In this document: positions 56,633 through 64,000 of the stretch, in pieces
How positions within the stretch are numbered: position 1 is the stretch's first letter
Layout: each line of letters opens with the position of its first letter
Source of the DNA: Celeribacter ethanolicus
Lineage (GTDB): Bacteria; Pseudomonadota; Alphaproteobacteria; Rhodobacterales; Rhodobacteraceae
NCBI RefSeq assembly: GCF_001550095.1
Contig: NZ_LRUC01000010.1
Coordinates: forward strand, 212,046-276,045
Length of the DNA: 64,000 nt
Reading direction: 5' to 3'
The notes under the pieces: model-generated
Databases searched by the model: none
What the model was told of the DNA's origin: nothing
What the model saw: only the letters and a program-made list of their open reading frames with translations
Translations under genes and position numbers: made by a program

Positions 56633-56840
56633 GGGGAGCTGTCCTGTGTCAGTGCGAGTTGCGGCTCACACTAGCCTCGCTGCGCCGCAGAGCAAGCCGT
56701 CGGCACAAAGTTTTTCGCGACGTTTTCCGAAACTCCACATTCGCGCATATCTGCGATGCAGATTTGCGCCTCGTCAAAGTGCCGGAACAGCTTATCTGAT
56801 CTTTTGAAAAGACAAGACCGATATTATTGGAGAATGGATC

Positions 56841-57596
56841 ATGGACCTTCGTTTCGACGGCAAAACCGCGATTGTCACAGGGGCCGCATCCGGGATCGGC
56901 GCGGCGGTTGCCGAAGAGCTTTCGCGCGGCGGAGCCACGATCATCGTTGCCGATCTGCACGGCGATGCGGCCAAGACCGAAGTAGCCAAGATAGAGAAAA
57001 CCGGCGGCAAGGCTCTGGCCTTCGCAGGGGATGTTTCCGATCCCGACAGCGTCAAAGCCATGGTGGATTTCGCCGTCATTGAGACAGGAAAGCTCGATCT
57101 TCTGGTGAACAACGCAGGCATCGGCGGCCCCTTGTCACCGATCACCGATGTGGACCCGGCAAAATGGAAACAGGTGATCGACATCAACCTGATGGGTGTG
57201 TTCTACGGCATGCATTACGGCGCGCAGGCGATGAAGATCACCGGCGGCGGTGCAATCGTCAACATGGCTTCGATCCTTGGCTCCGTCGCGGATCTCAACA
57301 TTTCCGCCTATGTGACCGCGAAACACGGGGTCGTGGGGATGACGAAAGCGGCAGCCCTCGAAATGGCCGCCGACAATATCCGCGTCAATTCCGTGGGGCC
57401 GGGCTATATCGAAACCCCGCTCGTGGTCGGCTCCCTGCCCGAAGAGGTGCTCGAAAATCTCCGCGCACGCCATGCCGCGAAACGGCTTGGCAAACCCGAA
57501 GAGGTTGCGGCGCTTGTCGCCTTCCTCCTGTCGGATCGGGCGAGCTTCATTACCGGCTCCTATCACCTCGTGGATTCGGGCTACACGGCACTCTGA
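56841..57596 (+). CDS. Short-chain dehydrogenase/reductase
   Basis: A 251-residue classical SDR. The Rossmann motif is VTGAASGIGAAVAEEL, the NNAG motif LLVNNAGIGGPL, the catalytic Ser lies in MASILGSVA and Tyr-x3-Lys in AYVTAKHGVVGM, followed by NSVGPGYIETP. Many such enzymes are 3-oxoacyl, glucose or steroid dehydrogenases; substrate not determinable. No operon partner. Confidence 0.9.
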   Translation: MDLRFDGKTAIVTGAASGIGAAVAEELSRGGATIIVADLHGDAAKTEVAKIEKTGGKALAFAGDVSDPDSVKAMVDFAVIETGKLDLLVNNAGIGGPLSPITDVDPAKWKQVIDINLMGVFYGMHYGAQAMKITGGGAIVNMASILGSVADLNISAYVTAKHGVVGMTKAAALEMAADNIRVNSVGPGYIETPLVVGSLPEEVLENLRARHAAKRLGKPEEVAALVAFLLSDRASFITGSYHLVDSGYTAL

Positions 57597-57617
57597 TTCA
57601 ACTCCCTGTTGGACACT

Positions 57618-57646
57618 GGCGCGCGGCATCCCCGCGCGCCTTTTTT
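57618..57646 (+). terminator. Intrinsic terminator of the SDR gene
   Basis: GGCGCGCGG (57618-57626) pairs with CCGCGCGCC (57632-57640), loop CATCC, followed by TTTTTT. Confidence 0.9.
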
Positions 57647-57734
57647 CGTCTGTACCCCCTGCCCTCTGGCTCTTTGCGGTCAGGCGCGATAGAGAAACGG
57701 GAAGATATCTGTAACGGACGACCGGACGACCCAC

Positions 57735-59453
57735 ATGGCACGCACGCTCATCACCTCCGCCCTGCCCTATATCAACGGCATCAAGCATCTCGGCAATCTC
57801 GTGGGCTCCCAGCTCCCTGCCGATCTTTACGCGCGGTACCGCCGGGCGCGGGGCGACGAGGTCCTGTTCCTCTGCGCCACCGACGAACACGGTACGCCGG
57901 CCGAAATCGCGGCGCAGAAGGCGGGCAAGCCTGTCGCAGACTATTGCACCGAGATGCACGACGTTCAGGCGGAGATTGCCGCCGGGTTCCGCCTGTCCTT
58001 CGACCATTTCGGGCGGTCGTCCTCGGCGCAGAACCACAAGTTGACCCAATATCTCGCCACCCGGCTTTACGAGGCCGGCCTGATCGAAGTGGTTGAAGAG
58101 ACACAGATTTATTCCGTGACAGACGGGCGTTTCCTGCCGGATCGCTATATCGAGGGCACCTGCCCCAATTGTGGCTATGACAGCGCGCGCGGTGATCAGT
58201 GCGACAATTGCACCAAACAGCTCGATCCGACCGATCTGATCAACCCGCATTCGACGATCTCTGGCGCAACGGACCTTGAGGAAAGGGTTACGAAACACCT
58301 CTACCTTAAACAGTCGAACATGCGTGATGCACTCAATGACTGGATCGACAGCAAGACCGACTGGCCAGTTCTGACCACGTCGATTGCCAAGAAATGGCTG
58401 AACGACGGCGACGGCTTGCAGGACCGTGGGATCACCCGCGATCTGAGCTGGGGCGTGCCGGTGCAATTCGAGGGCGCGCCCTGGGAGGGCATGGACGGCA
58501 AAGTGTTTTATGTCTGGTTCGACGCCCCGATCGAGTACATTGCCTGCGGCGCGGAATGGGCCGAGAAACAAGGGCTTGGGGACGAGGCCTGGGAACGTTG
58601 GTGGCGGACCGATAAGGGCGCGGACGATGTTCGATATGTGGAATTTATGGGCAAGGACAACGTGCCCTTCCATACCCTGTCTTTCCCGGTCACCATGCTG
58701 GGCGCGGGCGAACCGTGGAAGATGGTCGATTACATCAAATCGTTCAACTATCTGAACTACGACGGCGGCCAGTTCTCCACCTCGCGCGGGCGCGGTGTGT
58801 TTATGGATCAGGCCCTGTCGATCCTGCCCTCGGATTACTGGCGCTGGTGGCTTTTGTCCCACGCACCGGAAAGCTCGGACAGCGAGTTCACATGGGAAAA
58901 CTTCCAGGTGTCGGTGAACAAAGACCTCGCCGATGTGCTGGGCAACTTCGTCTCGCGGATCACCAAATTCTGCCGCTCCAAGTTTGGCGAAACCGTGCCG
59001 GAAGGTGGGGAATATGGCGAACAGGAACAGGCGCTGATTGCCGACCTGACCGCGAAAGTGGCGGAATATCAAAGCCATATGGACGCAATTGACGTGCGGA
59101 AGGGCGCCAATGCGCTCCGCGCCATCTGGGTCGCGGGCAACGAGTATCTGCAATCGGCCGCCCCTTGGTCGACCTTCAAGGAAGACCCGAAGAAGGCTGC
59201 CGCACAGGTCCGTCTGGGCCTCAACCTGATCGGGCTTTACGCGCGCCTCTCCGCGCCCTTCATCCCCGACACGGCGGGCAAGCTCCAGACCGCTCTGGCG
59301 CTGACGGATCTCGATTGGCCGGAGGACGTTGCGGGGGCGCTTGAGGCGCTGAAACCCGGTCATGCTTTCGTCGTTCCCGACAATCTTTTCGCCAAAATCG
59401 ACGACGAGCAGCGCGAAGAGTGGCAGGCCAAATTCGCCGGGATTCGCAGCTAA
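57735..59453 (+). CDS. metG: Methionyl-tRNA synthetase
   Basis: A 572-residue class I synthetase. The HIGH-type element is [16 protein letters not shown], and [17 protein letters not shown] is the zinc knuckle. The KMSKS loop appears as QFSTSRGRG, so the first Lys is Gln and the fourth position Thr; I recall this variant from other Rhodobacteraceae MetRS, and the neighbouring residues are intact, so the enzyme should be active. There is no C-terminal tRNA-binding domain. No partner gene is coupled. Confidence 0.94.
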   Translation: MARTLITSALPYINGIKHLGNLVGSQLPADLYARYRRARGDEVLFLCATDEHGTPAEIAAQKAGKPVADYCTEMHDVQAEIAAGFRLSFDHFGRSSSAQNHKLTQYLATRLYEAGLIEVVEETQIYSVTDGRFLPDRYIEGTCPNCGYDSARGDQCDNCTKQLDPTDLINPHSTISGATDLEERVTKHLYLKQSNMRDALNDWIDSKTDWPVLTTSIAKKWLNDGDGLQDRGITRDLSWGVPVQFEGAPWEGMDGKVFYVWFDAPIEYIACGAEWAEKQGLGDEAWERWWRTDKGADDVRYVEFMGKDNVPFHTLSFPVTMLGAGEPWKMVDYIKSFNYLNYDGGQFSTSRGRGVFMDQALSILPSDYWRWWLLSHAPESSDSEFTWENFQVSVNKDLADVLGNFVSRITKFCRSKFGETVPEGGEYGEQEQALIADLTAKVAEYQSHMDAIDVRKGANALRAIWVAGNEYLQSAAPWSTFKEDPKKAAAQVRLGLNLIGLYARLSAPFIPDTAGKLQTALALTDLDWPEDVAGALEALKPGHAFVVPDNLFAKIDDEQREEWQAKFAGIRS

Positions 59454-59485
59454 GCCGCATCGCGCAAATGTTCGAATAAGACAAG

Positions 59486-59512
59486 AAAGCCCTCCAGACG
59501 GAGGGCTTTTTT
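59486..59512 (+). terminator. Intrinsic terminator of metG
   Basis: AGCCCTCC (59488-59495) pairs with GGAGGGCT (59500-59507), loop AGAC, followed by T residues to 59512. Confidence 0.9.
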
Positions 59513-59515
59513 AGT

Positions 59516-59557
59516 GTCGGATTTGCGTCGGACACCTGTCGGACTTTTGTCGGACCG
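59516..59557. repeat. GTCGGA-type repeat, copy 2
   Basis: GTCGGATTTGCGTCGGACAC followed by two more GTCGGAC units. Its first 18 bases match the copy at 16391-16426. It lies just past the stop of the glycosyltransferase gene and the metG terminator. Confidence 0.7.
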
Positions 59558-59558
59558 C

Positions 59559-60383
59559 TCAGACGGCGTCCAGCTCGGCGATGCCGTTCACGGCGCGCGT
59601 TTCACCGGATTTGCGCAGCGCGAGAATATAGTCCCGGTTCGCGCTTTTGACCTTCGGATCGGCATAGGAACGCCCGTGATCGAGGTGATAGGCCGGGGCG
59701 GTGTAGCGCACATGGCGACCACGAATGCCCGCATTGCGCAGCCGCACGCCGATCTCCTTGTCGAGCCCGCCATAGGACATGTTGCCCTCGAAGCCGTTGA
59801 CCCGCAGAACGTCCTCGCGCCAGACCGAAGCACAGGCCCCCTGAAAATTCGGTGCGACCGGCGAGAGATGGTCGAAAAGCGCCATGACAGCCGACGGAAA
59901 GGGCATGGATTTGAGCCATTGCGAGCGGCCTTTCGGAGTCCAGCCCGCGAGACGGCCTTCTGCCCAGCCATAGCTCTGCGCCTCCAGAAGCCGCCCCGTC
60001 AGATCGGCATCGAGACGGATCAGCGAGCCGGTGAGATAGCGCCCGCGCGTGGCACAGGAGAAATGCCGCGCCAGAGCCTCGGGGTGCAGGATCACATCGT
60101 CGTCGAGAAACACCAGATAGTCGCAGGTCGAGCCAGCAATCGCCCGGTTCAGCGCGACGGATTTGCGAAAGCCCAGATCCTCATGCCACGACCCGCGCAG
60201 CGGCAGATCAGGATGGGCCTCACGGAAAGCTTCGATCACCGGGGCGATCCGGGCGTCGGAGCCGTCATCGGCCAGACAGATCGAGGTGGGACGCTGGCTC
60301 TGCTCCGCAATGCTCTTGAGACACAGGCGCAGATAGTCCGGCTTGTTATAGGTCGCGATGATGACTTCGGACGTGAATTGCAC
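59559..60383 (-). CDS. Family 2-type glycosyltransferase
   Basis: A 274-residue GT-A enzyme. EVIIATYNKPDYLRLCLKSI is the GT2 opening, LADDGSD the nucleotide-binding block, and YLVFLDDDVILHP contains the DxD metal-binding motif; the C-terminal part GNMSYGGLDKEIGVRLRNAG resembles the galactosyltransferase/GT27-like C-domain (GxxxED). It probably builds a polysaccharide or glycolipid, but no other sugar genes are near. The upstream side holds the tRNA fragment. Confidence 0.88.
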   Translation of the reverse strand: MQFTSEVIIATYNKPDYLRLCLKSIAEQSQRPTSICLADDGSDARIAPVIEAFREAHPDLPLRGSWHEDLGFRKSVALNRAIAGSTCDYLVFLDDDVILHPEALARHFSCATRGRYLTGSLIRLDADLTGRLLEAQSYGWAEGRLAGWTPKGRSQWLKSMPFPSAVMALFDHLSPVAPNFQGACASVWREDVLRVNGFEGNMSYGGLDKEIGVRLRNAGIRGRHVRYTAPAYHLDHGRSYADPKVKSANRDYILALRKSGETRAVNGIAELDAV

Positions 60384-60420
60384 GGCGCATCCCTTTGCTC
60401 AGACGGTCTTCCGGAGACCC

Positions 60421-60478
60421 TGGTACCCGCGGCCGGACTCGAACCGGCACGGCCTATACGGCCTAAGGATTTTAAGTC
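60421..60478 (-). pseudogene. 3' fragment of tRNA-Leu(UAA), likely attachment-site scar
   Basis: On the minus strand it starts GACTTAAAATCCTTAGG (anticodon TAA in loop CTTAAAA), continues with the long class II variable arm (GGCC / GGCC), a perfect T arm (GCCGG TTCGAGT CCGGC), the acceptor 3' strand CGCGGGT and A-CCA. No 5' acceptor strand (ACCCGCG or GCCCGCG) or D arm exists upstream, and the 5' half of the anticodon stem does not pair. A fragment from the anticodon arm to the 3' end is the usual product of integration of a mobile element into a tRNA gene. Confidence 0.85.
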
Positions 60479-60676
60479 AAGCTCGCTCACAATACAAACA
60501 ATGGCTTAGAAACTTTTTCTCACGCAAACAAAAATAGAACAAAAGAGGCCTATGGAAGTTAGGAAATAGGCATTTTTCTCGTACAACGTGTCGCACCCGG
60601 CCCTGACCCGACCTTCACGCATTGAGCAGAAAATGTCCGGTGGGAGCCGAAAGCAGACACCTGAGGGATAACTCGG
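60479..60676. other. AT-richer non-coding stretch right of the tRNA scar
   Basis: Contains TTTTTCTCACGC and AACAAAAATAGAAC-type sequence, visibly richer in A and T than the core region to the left. No gene or structure recognised. Confidence 0.5.
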
Positions 60677-60940
60677 CTATGCGACTGTCTGCGTTGCCAC
60701 CACAGGCAAGAAACCTGCGGTTTTCGCGGCCATCATAAACGCTTTGCGCGCCTCGCCGACAGGGGCCATGCAATCCATTGCCGCTTCAATTGTCTCTAGC
60801 GCGCGTTGCCGCGCGTCGTCTGACACGGGCCATTTACGGTGAAGCCAGTGGCGCGCTTTTTCGATGGTGCCGAATTTATGCACGTCGCCCTCGGGTGAAG
60901 TGACGAGCGACAGGGGGGTGCCCCAGTAAATTTCTATCAA
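60677..60940 (-). CDS. DUF982-domain small protein
   Basis: About 87 residues. YWGTPLSLVTSPEGDVHKFG, IEKARHWLHRKWPVSDDARQ and GEARKAFMMAAKTAG match the DUF982 pattern (W..P..V....G....I.......L...WP then A...A......G......R.AF..AA..AG) known from Rhizobiales and Rhodobacterales accessory regions. The likely start is TTG at 60940, behind AAGGAAGAAGATC; the frame stays open further upstream without a family match. Function unknown. Confidence 0.65.
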   Translation of the reverse strand: MIEIYWGTPLSLVTSPEGDVHKFGTIEKARHWLHRKWPVSDDARQRALETIEAAMDCMAPVGEARKAFMMAAKTAGFLPVVATQTVA

Positions 60941-61688
60941 GATCTTCTTCCTTCTCGGATGCAAACCGCGAAGCCGTGAAGACGGGAGCGCGGTTTTGGG
61001 CAGTGCGTGGCGTGCGGCCAACGGCATCCGCCCTTTTGGGTGACTTGGTTCAGATGAACTCAAGAGAAATGACCGGACGTGGGCACGGCGCAGGGGAATG
61101 TCTCCACCATGCACCTGCGTCGCACGGGCTTATTGCACCGTGCTGCGGACCCATCGTTCTGGTCAGGTGATAAATTTTGCGATTGAGCAATCAATCGCGT
61201 CGTCTGCCTCGCGCGGATTACAGAGAGACATCGACACATCTGCGGGCCATTCGGTAAATGCGCCACGGGCCAGACGTATGAGGCATAGATAGATGCTCTG
61301 CCACCGAAATACGAGGCATTTTTCTGAGAAAGCCTCGAAACCCGCCTTAGCTATGGAAAACAATCACTATTATTTTCTGAAACTTGGGCAAGTGGGGCTG
61401 CGTCTTGCCATCCCACGGTGACTTTGGGGACAAGTTGCGCCGCTCGCATGTCATTTCACTGGTAATGCGGTGCGCGATCCCCCATATCTATTGAGGTTAC
61501 AAGGAAATTCTCACAGGCGGGCGACGACCCGCGCCATCGCTGCGGTGCGCAATATGCCCCCAGTTTCTCCTCGTATCCGGACGACACACCAAACGAACTG
61601 GTCCCAAGTTGCCGATCCCGAGGAGGCTGCCACATGTCTGTGGCGTCTTTTCCGCATCCGCAGGTTGCTCCCGGAAAGGACACTCAAC
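60941..61688. other. Long stretch without a convincing gene
   Basis: Short reading frames of 60-75 codons occur here on both strands, but none has a good ribosome-binding site with recognisable protein sequence. Base composition and repeat content give no clear RNA gene. It may hold decayed sequence of a mobile element. Confidence 0.45.
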
Positions 61689-61883
61689 ATGACAAAACAC
61701 ATTGCTCACGGCACCGAAACCGACGCCGAGAAAACACCCATCACACAAAAGCCCCAGATCAAGACCACTAAGCCGACCACTGGCGAGGCACCGAAACCGC
61801 GTCGCTCGATTTTCGATGAGTCCTATGCCCCCGTCGGCTCCGAATTGCGCAAGGCATGGTCGCGCCATAATCGCAAATCATGA
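61689..61883 (+). CDS. Small basic protein, unknown
   Basis: Sixty-four residues: a Thr/Pro/Lys-rich N-terminus (MTKHIAHGTETDAEKTPITQ) and a conserved-looking C-terminus (RRSIFDESYAPVGSELRKAW then SRHNRKS). GGAAAGGACACTCAAC before the ATG is a good ribosome-binding site. It is probably real and partly disordered. A six-bp hairpin (GGTGTC / GACACC, 61894-61911) separates it from the transglutaminase-like gene. Confidence 0.65.
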   Translation: MTKHIAHGTETDAEKTPITQKPQIKTTKPTTGEAPKPRRSIFDESYAPVGSELRKAWSRHNRKS

Positions 61884-61946
61884 AGCCGACGCAGGTGTCC
61901 TTCCTGACACCCGTAGAGTTTGATGACACCGGACAGGAGCCATGTC

Positions 61947-62768
61947 ATGACCCCGCCTGATCTTCGCATCAAACTCGGCTGCCGTTTCCAGTTCGAGCTA
62001 CCGCAACCGACCCCGATAATCGCTCTTTTGAACGTCCATTTCTCACGGGTCAGCGATCTGGAATACCCCGATCACCTCACCACCATGCCTCGCGTACCGA
62101 TGAGCGGCTATCGTGACGGATTCGGCAATTGGTGCACGAGGCTGGTTGCACCACAAGGGCGTTTCACCGTCGAGACGCAGACGATCATCCGGGATAGCGG
62201 CCTGCCCGATGCGCGCCCCGAAATCGGCGCACAGGCCCCCGTTGAGGCCCTACCGGACGAGGTGCTCGTCTATCTTTTGGGCAGCCGGTATTGCGACACC
62301 GACACGCTATCCGACACGGCTTGGCAGTTGTTTCAAAACACGCCCCCCGGATTGGCTCGGGTGCAGGCGATCTGTGATTTCGTGCATGGACATATCCGTT
62401 TCGATTACCTTGCTGCGGATGCCACCCGCAGCGCCGCGCAGGCCTATCGCGACGCGCAGGGCGTCTGTCGCGATTACGCGCATCTGGCGATCACCTTTTG
62501 CCGCTGTATGAACATCCCGGCTCGCTACTGCACCGGCTATCTCGGCGACATCGGCATGGAGCCGCCCTATCCGCCGGGCGATTTCGCCGCCTGGATGGAG
62601 GTCTGGCTCGATGGGCGCTGGTGGGTGTTCGATCCGCGCAACAACATGCTGCGCATTGGGCGCGTTCTGGTCGCGCAGGGGCGCGATGCCGCGGACGTGC
62701 CTCTGACCCATTCTTTCGGCGAGAACGTCCTGACGGGGTTCGAAGTCTGGAGTGATCAGATCAGCTGA
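61947..62768 (+). CDS. Transglutaminase-like family protein
   Basis: A 273-residue cytoplasmic protein. The catalytic Cys174 is in QGVCRDYAHLAITFCRCM, followed by NIPARYCTGYL, then DFAAWMEVWLDGRWWVFDPR, where the normally conserved His before Trp is Ala215; the Asp (229) remains. I recall related bacterial proteins with Ser-Ala-Trp there, so this may be a subfamily trait with altered chemistry, such as peptidase or non-catalytic function. CAGGAGCCATGTC precedes the ATG. Confidence 0.85.
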   Translation: MTPPDLRIKLGCRFQFELPQPTPIIALLNVHFSRVSDLEYPDHLTTMPRVPMSGYRDGFGNWCTRLVAPQGRFTVETQTIIRDSGLPDARPEIGAQAPVEALPDEVLVYLLGSRYCDTDTLSDTAWQLFQNTPPGLARVQAICDFVHGHIRFDYLAADATRSAAQAYRDAQGVCRDYAHLAITFCRCMNIPARYCTGYLGDIGMEPPYPPGDFAAWMEVWLDGRWWVFDPRNNMLRIGRVLVAQGRDAADVPLTHSFGENVLTGFEVWSDQIS

Positions 62769-62990
62769 TGTGCCGCTATAAGACAATTCCGAGAGACGGG
62801 GCGCGCTGCGCACAAAAAATCTTTTATTTCTTTTCCTTTGCTATTCGGAGCCTCGTCCTGTACCCAATAGGAGCAACGTTTTTTCCATCTGCATCCTGTC
62901 TCCCTTATCGGTTCCAGTCTGCCATTTCGATCAGACTGTGCCGGGCAACCGCATTCACGTGGGCTGCAAAATACTCAAGGAGACATCACA
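62769..62990. other. Long leader before the second cold-shock gene
   Basis: A 222-base gap with T-rich segments (CTTTTATTTCTTTTCC and AACGTTTTTTCC) and no gene. A long untranslated leader is typical of cold-shock genes. No cold-box could be recognised with confidence. Confidence 0.45.
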
Positions 62991-63197
62991 ATGGCCAATG
63001 GCACTGTGAAATGGTTCAACCAAACTAAAGGCTTCGGCTTCATCGCACCGGAATCCGGTGGTCGCGATATTTTCGTCCATATTTCGGCGATGGAACGCGG
63101 TGGCATCGCGCAGCTGGATGAAGGTCAAGACGTGACCTTCGATGTCGAAGCCGGACGCGACGGACGCGAGTCCGCAACCAATCTGGCACTCGCCTGA
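62991..63197 (+). CDS. Cold-shock protein (CspA family), second copy
   Basis: A 68-residue cold-shock domain: [20 protein letters not shown], with GFGFIAPES and DIFVHISAM as the RNP motifs. It is closely related to the first copy at 46221 but not identical. AAGGAGACATCACA is a strong ribosome-binding site. It heads a group with two small orphan genes, each junction marked by a hairpin, on the presumed island side of the tRNA scar. Confidence 0.93.
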   Translation: MANGTVKWFNQTKGFGFIAPESGGRDIFVHISAMERGGIAQLDEGQDVTFDVEAGRDGRESATNLALA

Positions 63198-63210
63198 TCT
63201 GACCGGTTTC

Positions 63211-63235
63211 GGACCCGGCGTTCATCGCCGGGTCC
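63211..63235 (+). other. Perfect 10-bp hairpin after the cold-shock gene
   Basis: GGACCCGGCG (63211-63220) pairs with CGCCGGGTCC (63226-63235), loop TTCAT. No T-tract, so it is more likely a message-stabilising or partial read-through structure than a full terminator. Confidence 0.7.
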
Positions 63236-63253
63236 CTCGATCAAGGAGGCTTC

Positions 63254-63472
63254 ATGCCCCATAAAGACAAGGCCGCTTCCCTGTTTCGCCAAACGACGAG
63301 CAAGCCAGCCACGCCGCATGACCGTACGGCTGCGGCGGCCCGCGAGATCATCGAAACGGAGGCAGCACGACGTGCCGACCTGACGGCCAGCCTCAAGGCC
63401 GCACGACTGGCGCGCGATGCAGGCAAGGACGCAACTGACGCTCCACCTGCTTTCGACAAGAAAAGCACTTGA
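63254..63472 (+). CDS. Small helical protein, unknown
   Basis: Seventy-two residues. Mostly helical and Ala/Arg/Thr-rich: RTAAAAREIIETEAARRADL, SLKAARLARDAGKDATDAPP. The ribosome-binding site CAAGGAGGCTTC is strong, so translation is likely. No family recognised; the sequence has some resemblance to small stress or toxin-antitoxin-associated proteins, but nothing specific. Confidence 0.65.
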   Translation: MPHKDKAASLFRQTTSKPATPHDRTAAAAREIIETEAARRADLTASLKAARLARDAGKDATDAPPAFDKKST

Positions 63473-63492
63473 GCCGATTTCATGGGCTCAAG
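63468..63492 (+). other. Hairpin at the end of the 72-residue gene
   Basis: CTTGAGCC (63468-63475) pairs with GGCTCAAG (63485-63492) over a nine-base loop. The stop codon lies inside the stem. Confidence 0.55.
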
Positions 63493-63535
63493 ATGAAATT
63501 CCGGGATGTTTTCGGAATACGATGGAGGGCCAAAC

Positions 63536-63697
63536 ATGACACTCAAAAAGACCCCCGCAGGCGCGCAAAGCTCTGCGATGATGACGCTTACTCAAAAGAA
63601 TAAATCCGACCTCGGTTGGCATCATTTTTTTGAACACCTTGTAGCGGACAAAACTTTGGACACGCGACAAGCCTTGCCGCAAAACGTCCAGGAATGA
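63536..63697 (+). CDS. Very small protein, unknown
   Basis: Fifty-three residues (MTLKKTPAGAQSSAMMTLTQ then KNKSDLGWHHFFEHLVADKT). GATGGAGGGCCAAAC precedes the ATG and suggests real translation; an in-frame ATG ten codons upstream is less well placed. Basic at the start, with an aromatic/His-rich middle. No family recognised. Confidence 0.55.
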   Translation: MTLKKTPAGAQSSAMMTLTQKNKSDLGWHHFFEHLVADKTLDTRQALPQNVQE

Positions 63698-64000
63698 CGT
63701 CATCTCTCTATAACGTATGGAAGATGGCGTTTTCGGTGGTCCGACTGAGCGCGATCAGGCGACGATAGAGCCGATCAGCATTCGTTGATGCACCACCGGA
63801 AGGTGAAGCGGCAGAGCATAGCCTCTGCCGCTTTGCTTTTACAAACCGCGTTTCATGGGATGCTGTGCTTTAAATTATCCACGTTTTTCGCTTCGTTGCG
63901 CATGCGGTCATTTGTTTGCTGTGCAGCGAATGGCGGCTCTCCGCCGATTCTGTTGAAAAACTGATGTTTGCGAGCGCAGAATTTGCGGTTCCCGAATGGG
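63698..64000. other. Downstream non-coding stretch
   Basis: Holds the terminator at 63807-63840 and about 110 bases of possible 3' untranslated region or small RNA before it. After the terminator there is A/T-richer sequence without a recognisable gene up to the window edge. Confidence 0.45.
63807..63840 (+). terminator. Intrinsic terminator after the small-gene group
   Basis: AAGCGGCAGAG (63807-63817) pairs with CTCTGCCGCTT (63824-63834), loop CATAGC, followed by TGCTTTT. Confidence 0.88.

Noticed and set aside
60421..60505. A complete tRNA-Leu
   Set aside because: The 5' half is absent: no acceptor partner for CGCGGGT, no D arm, and the 5' anticodon stem does not pair.
60976..61363. Short reading frames in the gap right of the DUF982 gene
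   Set aside because: They lack ribosome-binding sites and any recognisable protein pattern, and overlap on both strands.

Overview
The window is a GC-rich alphaproteobacterial chromosome segment, and protein sequences and gene order point to the Rhodobacteraceae (Roseobacter clade). Signs of this are the phaZ / phaC-phaP-phaR polyhydroxyalkanoate cluster, an hflK-hflC-DUF2065-degP cluster, DUF2842 behind purA, a LdtR/PetP-type MarR regulator, and a long acidic protein that I can only place with unannotated Rhodobacterales proteins. Most of the window is dense core housekeeping sequence on both strands. No rRNA, intact tRNA, insertion sequence, CRISPR array or phage structural gene is visible.

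Layout. 1-10 kb: the 3' end of purD, a 586-base non-coding stretch, purU, a secreted FG-GAP protein with a 2Fe-2S ferredoxin, a peptidoglycan-binding lipoprotein, then degP, DUF2065, hflC, hflK, gor and rpiA on the minus strand. 10-25 kb: small membrane proteins and an EamA transporter, thiamine pyrophosphokinase, the 761-residue acidic protein, purA, ada, a GNAT enzyme, secG, pyrG, rpiB, a PaiB-like protein, an Lrp/LysE pair, ppk2 and a TerB-like protein. 25-34 kb: a polar amino-acid-type ABC importer, two glutamine-synthetase-like ligases with a class I glutamine amidotransferase between them, a DegT-type aminotransferase and a LysR regulator. I read this as a candidate gamma-glutamylation route for an amine or amino acid.

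34-40 kb: phaR, phaP and phaC on the minus strand, diverging from phaZ. Candidate PhaR operators lie in the control regions, including an exact CTGC-N3-GCAG. 40-60 kb: two alpha/beta hydrolases, a Tag-like glycosylase, thrS, an SLC13 transporter, a cold-shock gene, thyA-folA, a glyoxalase, a DUF1194 protein, a MarR regulator, sdhE, an aspartate aminotransferase, a MATE transporter, a lipocalin with a Cys-rich lipoprotein, an aldo-keto reductase, an SDR, metG and a glycosyltransferase.

At 60,421-60,478 lies only the 3' part of a tRNA-Leu(UAA), from the anticodon stem to CCA, on the minus strand. This is the classic scar of integration at a tRNA gene. The orientation predicts that the inserted DNA is to the right, and the character of the sequence changes there: sparse coding, small orphan proteins, a DUF982 protein, a transglutaminase-like protein, and a second cold-shock gene followed by two tiny genes separated by hairpins. 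The window ends inside this presumed island, and no integrase is visible. Start codons were chosen by ribosome-binding sites, overlaps and family length. All functional assignments rest on recognising sequences by eye, without database searches.
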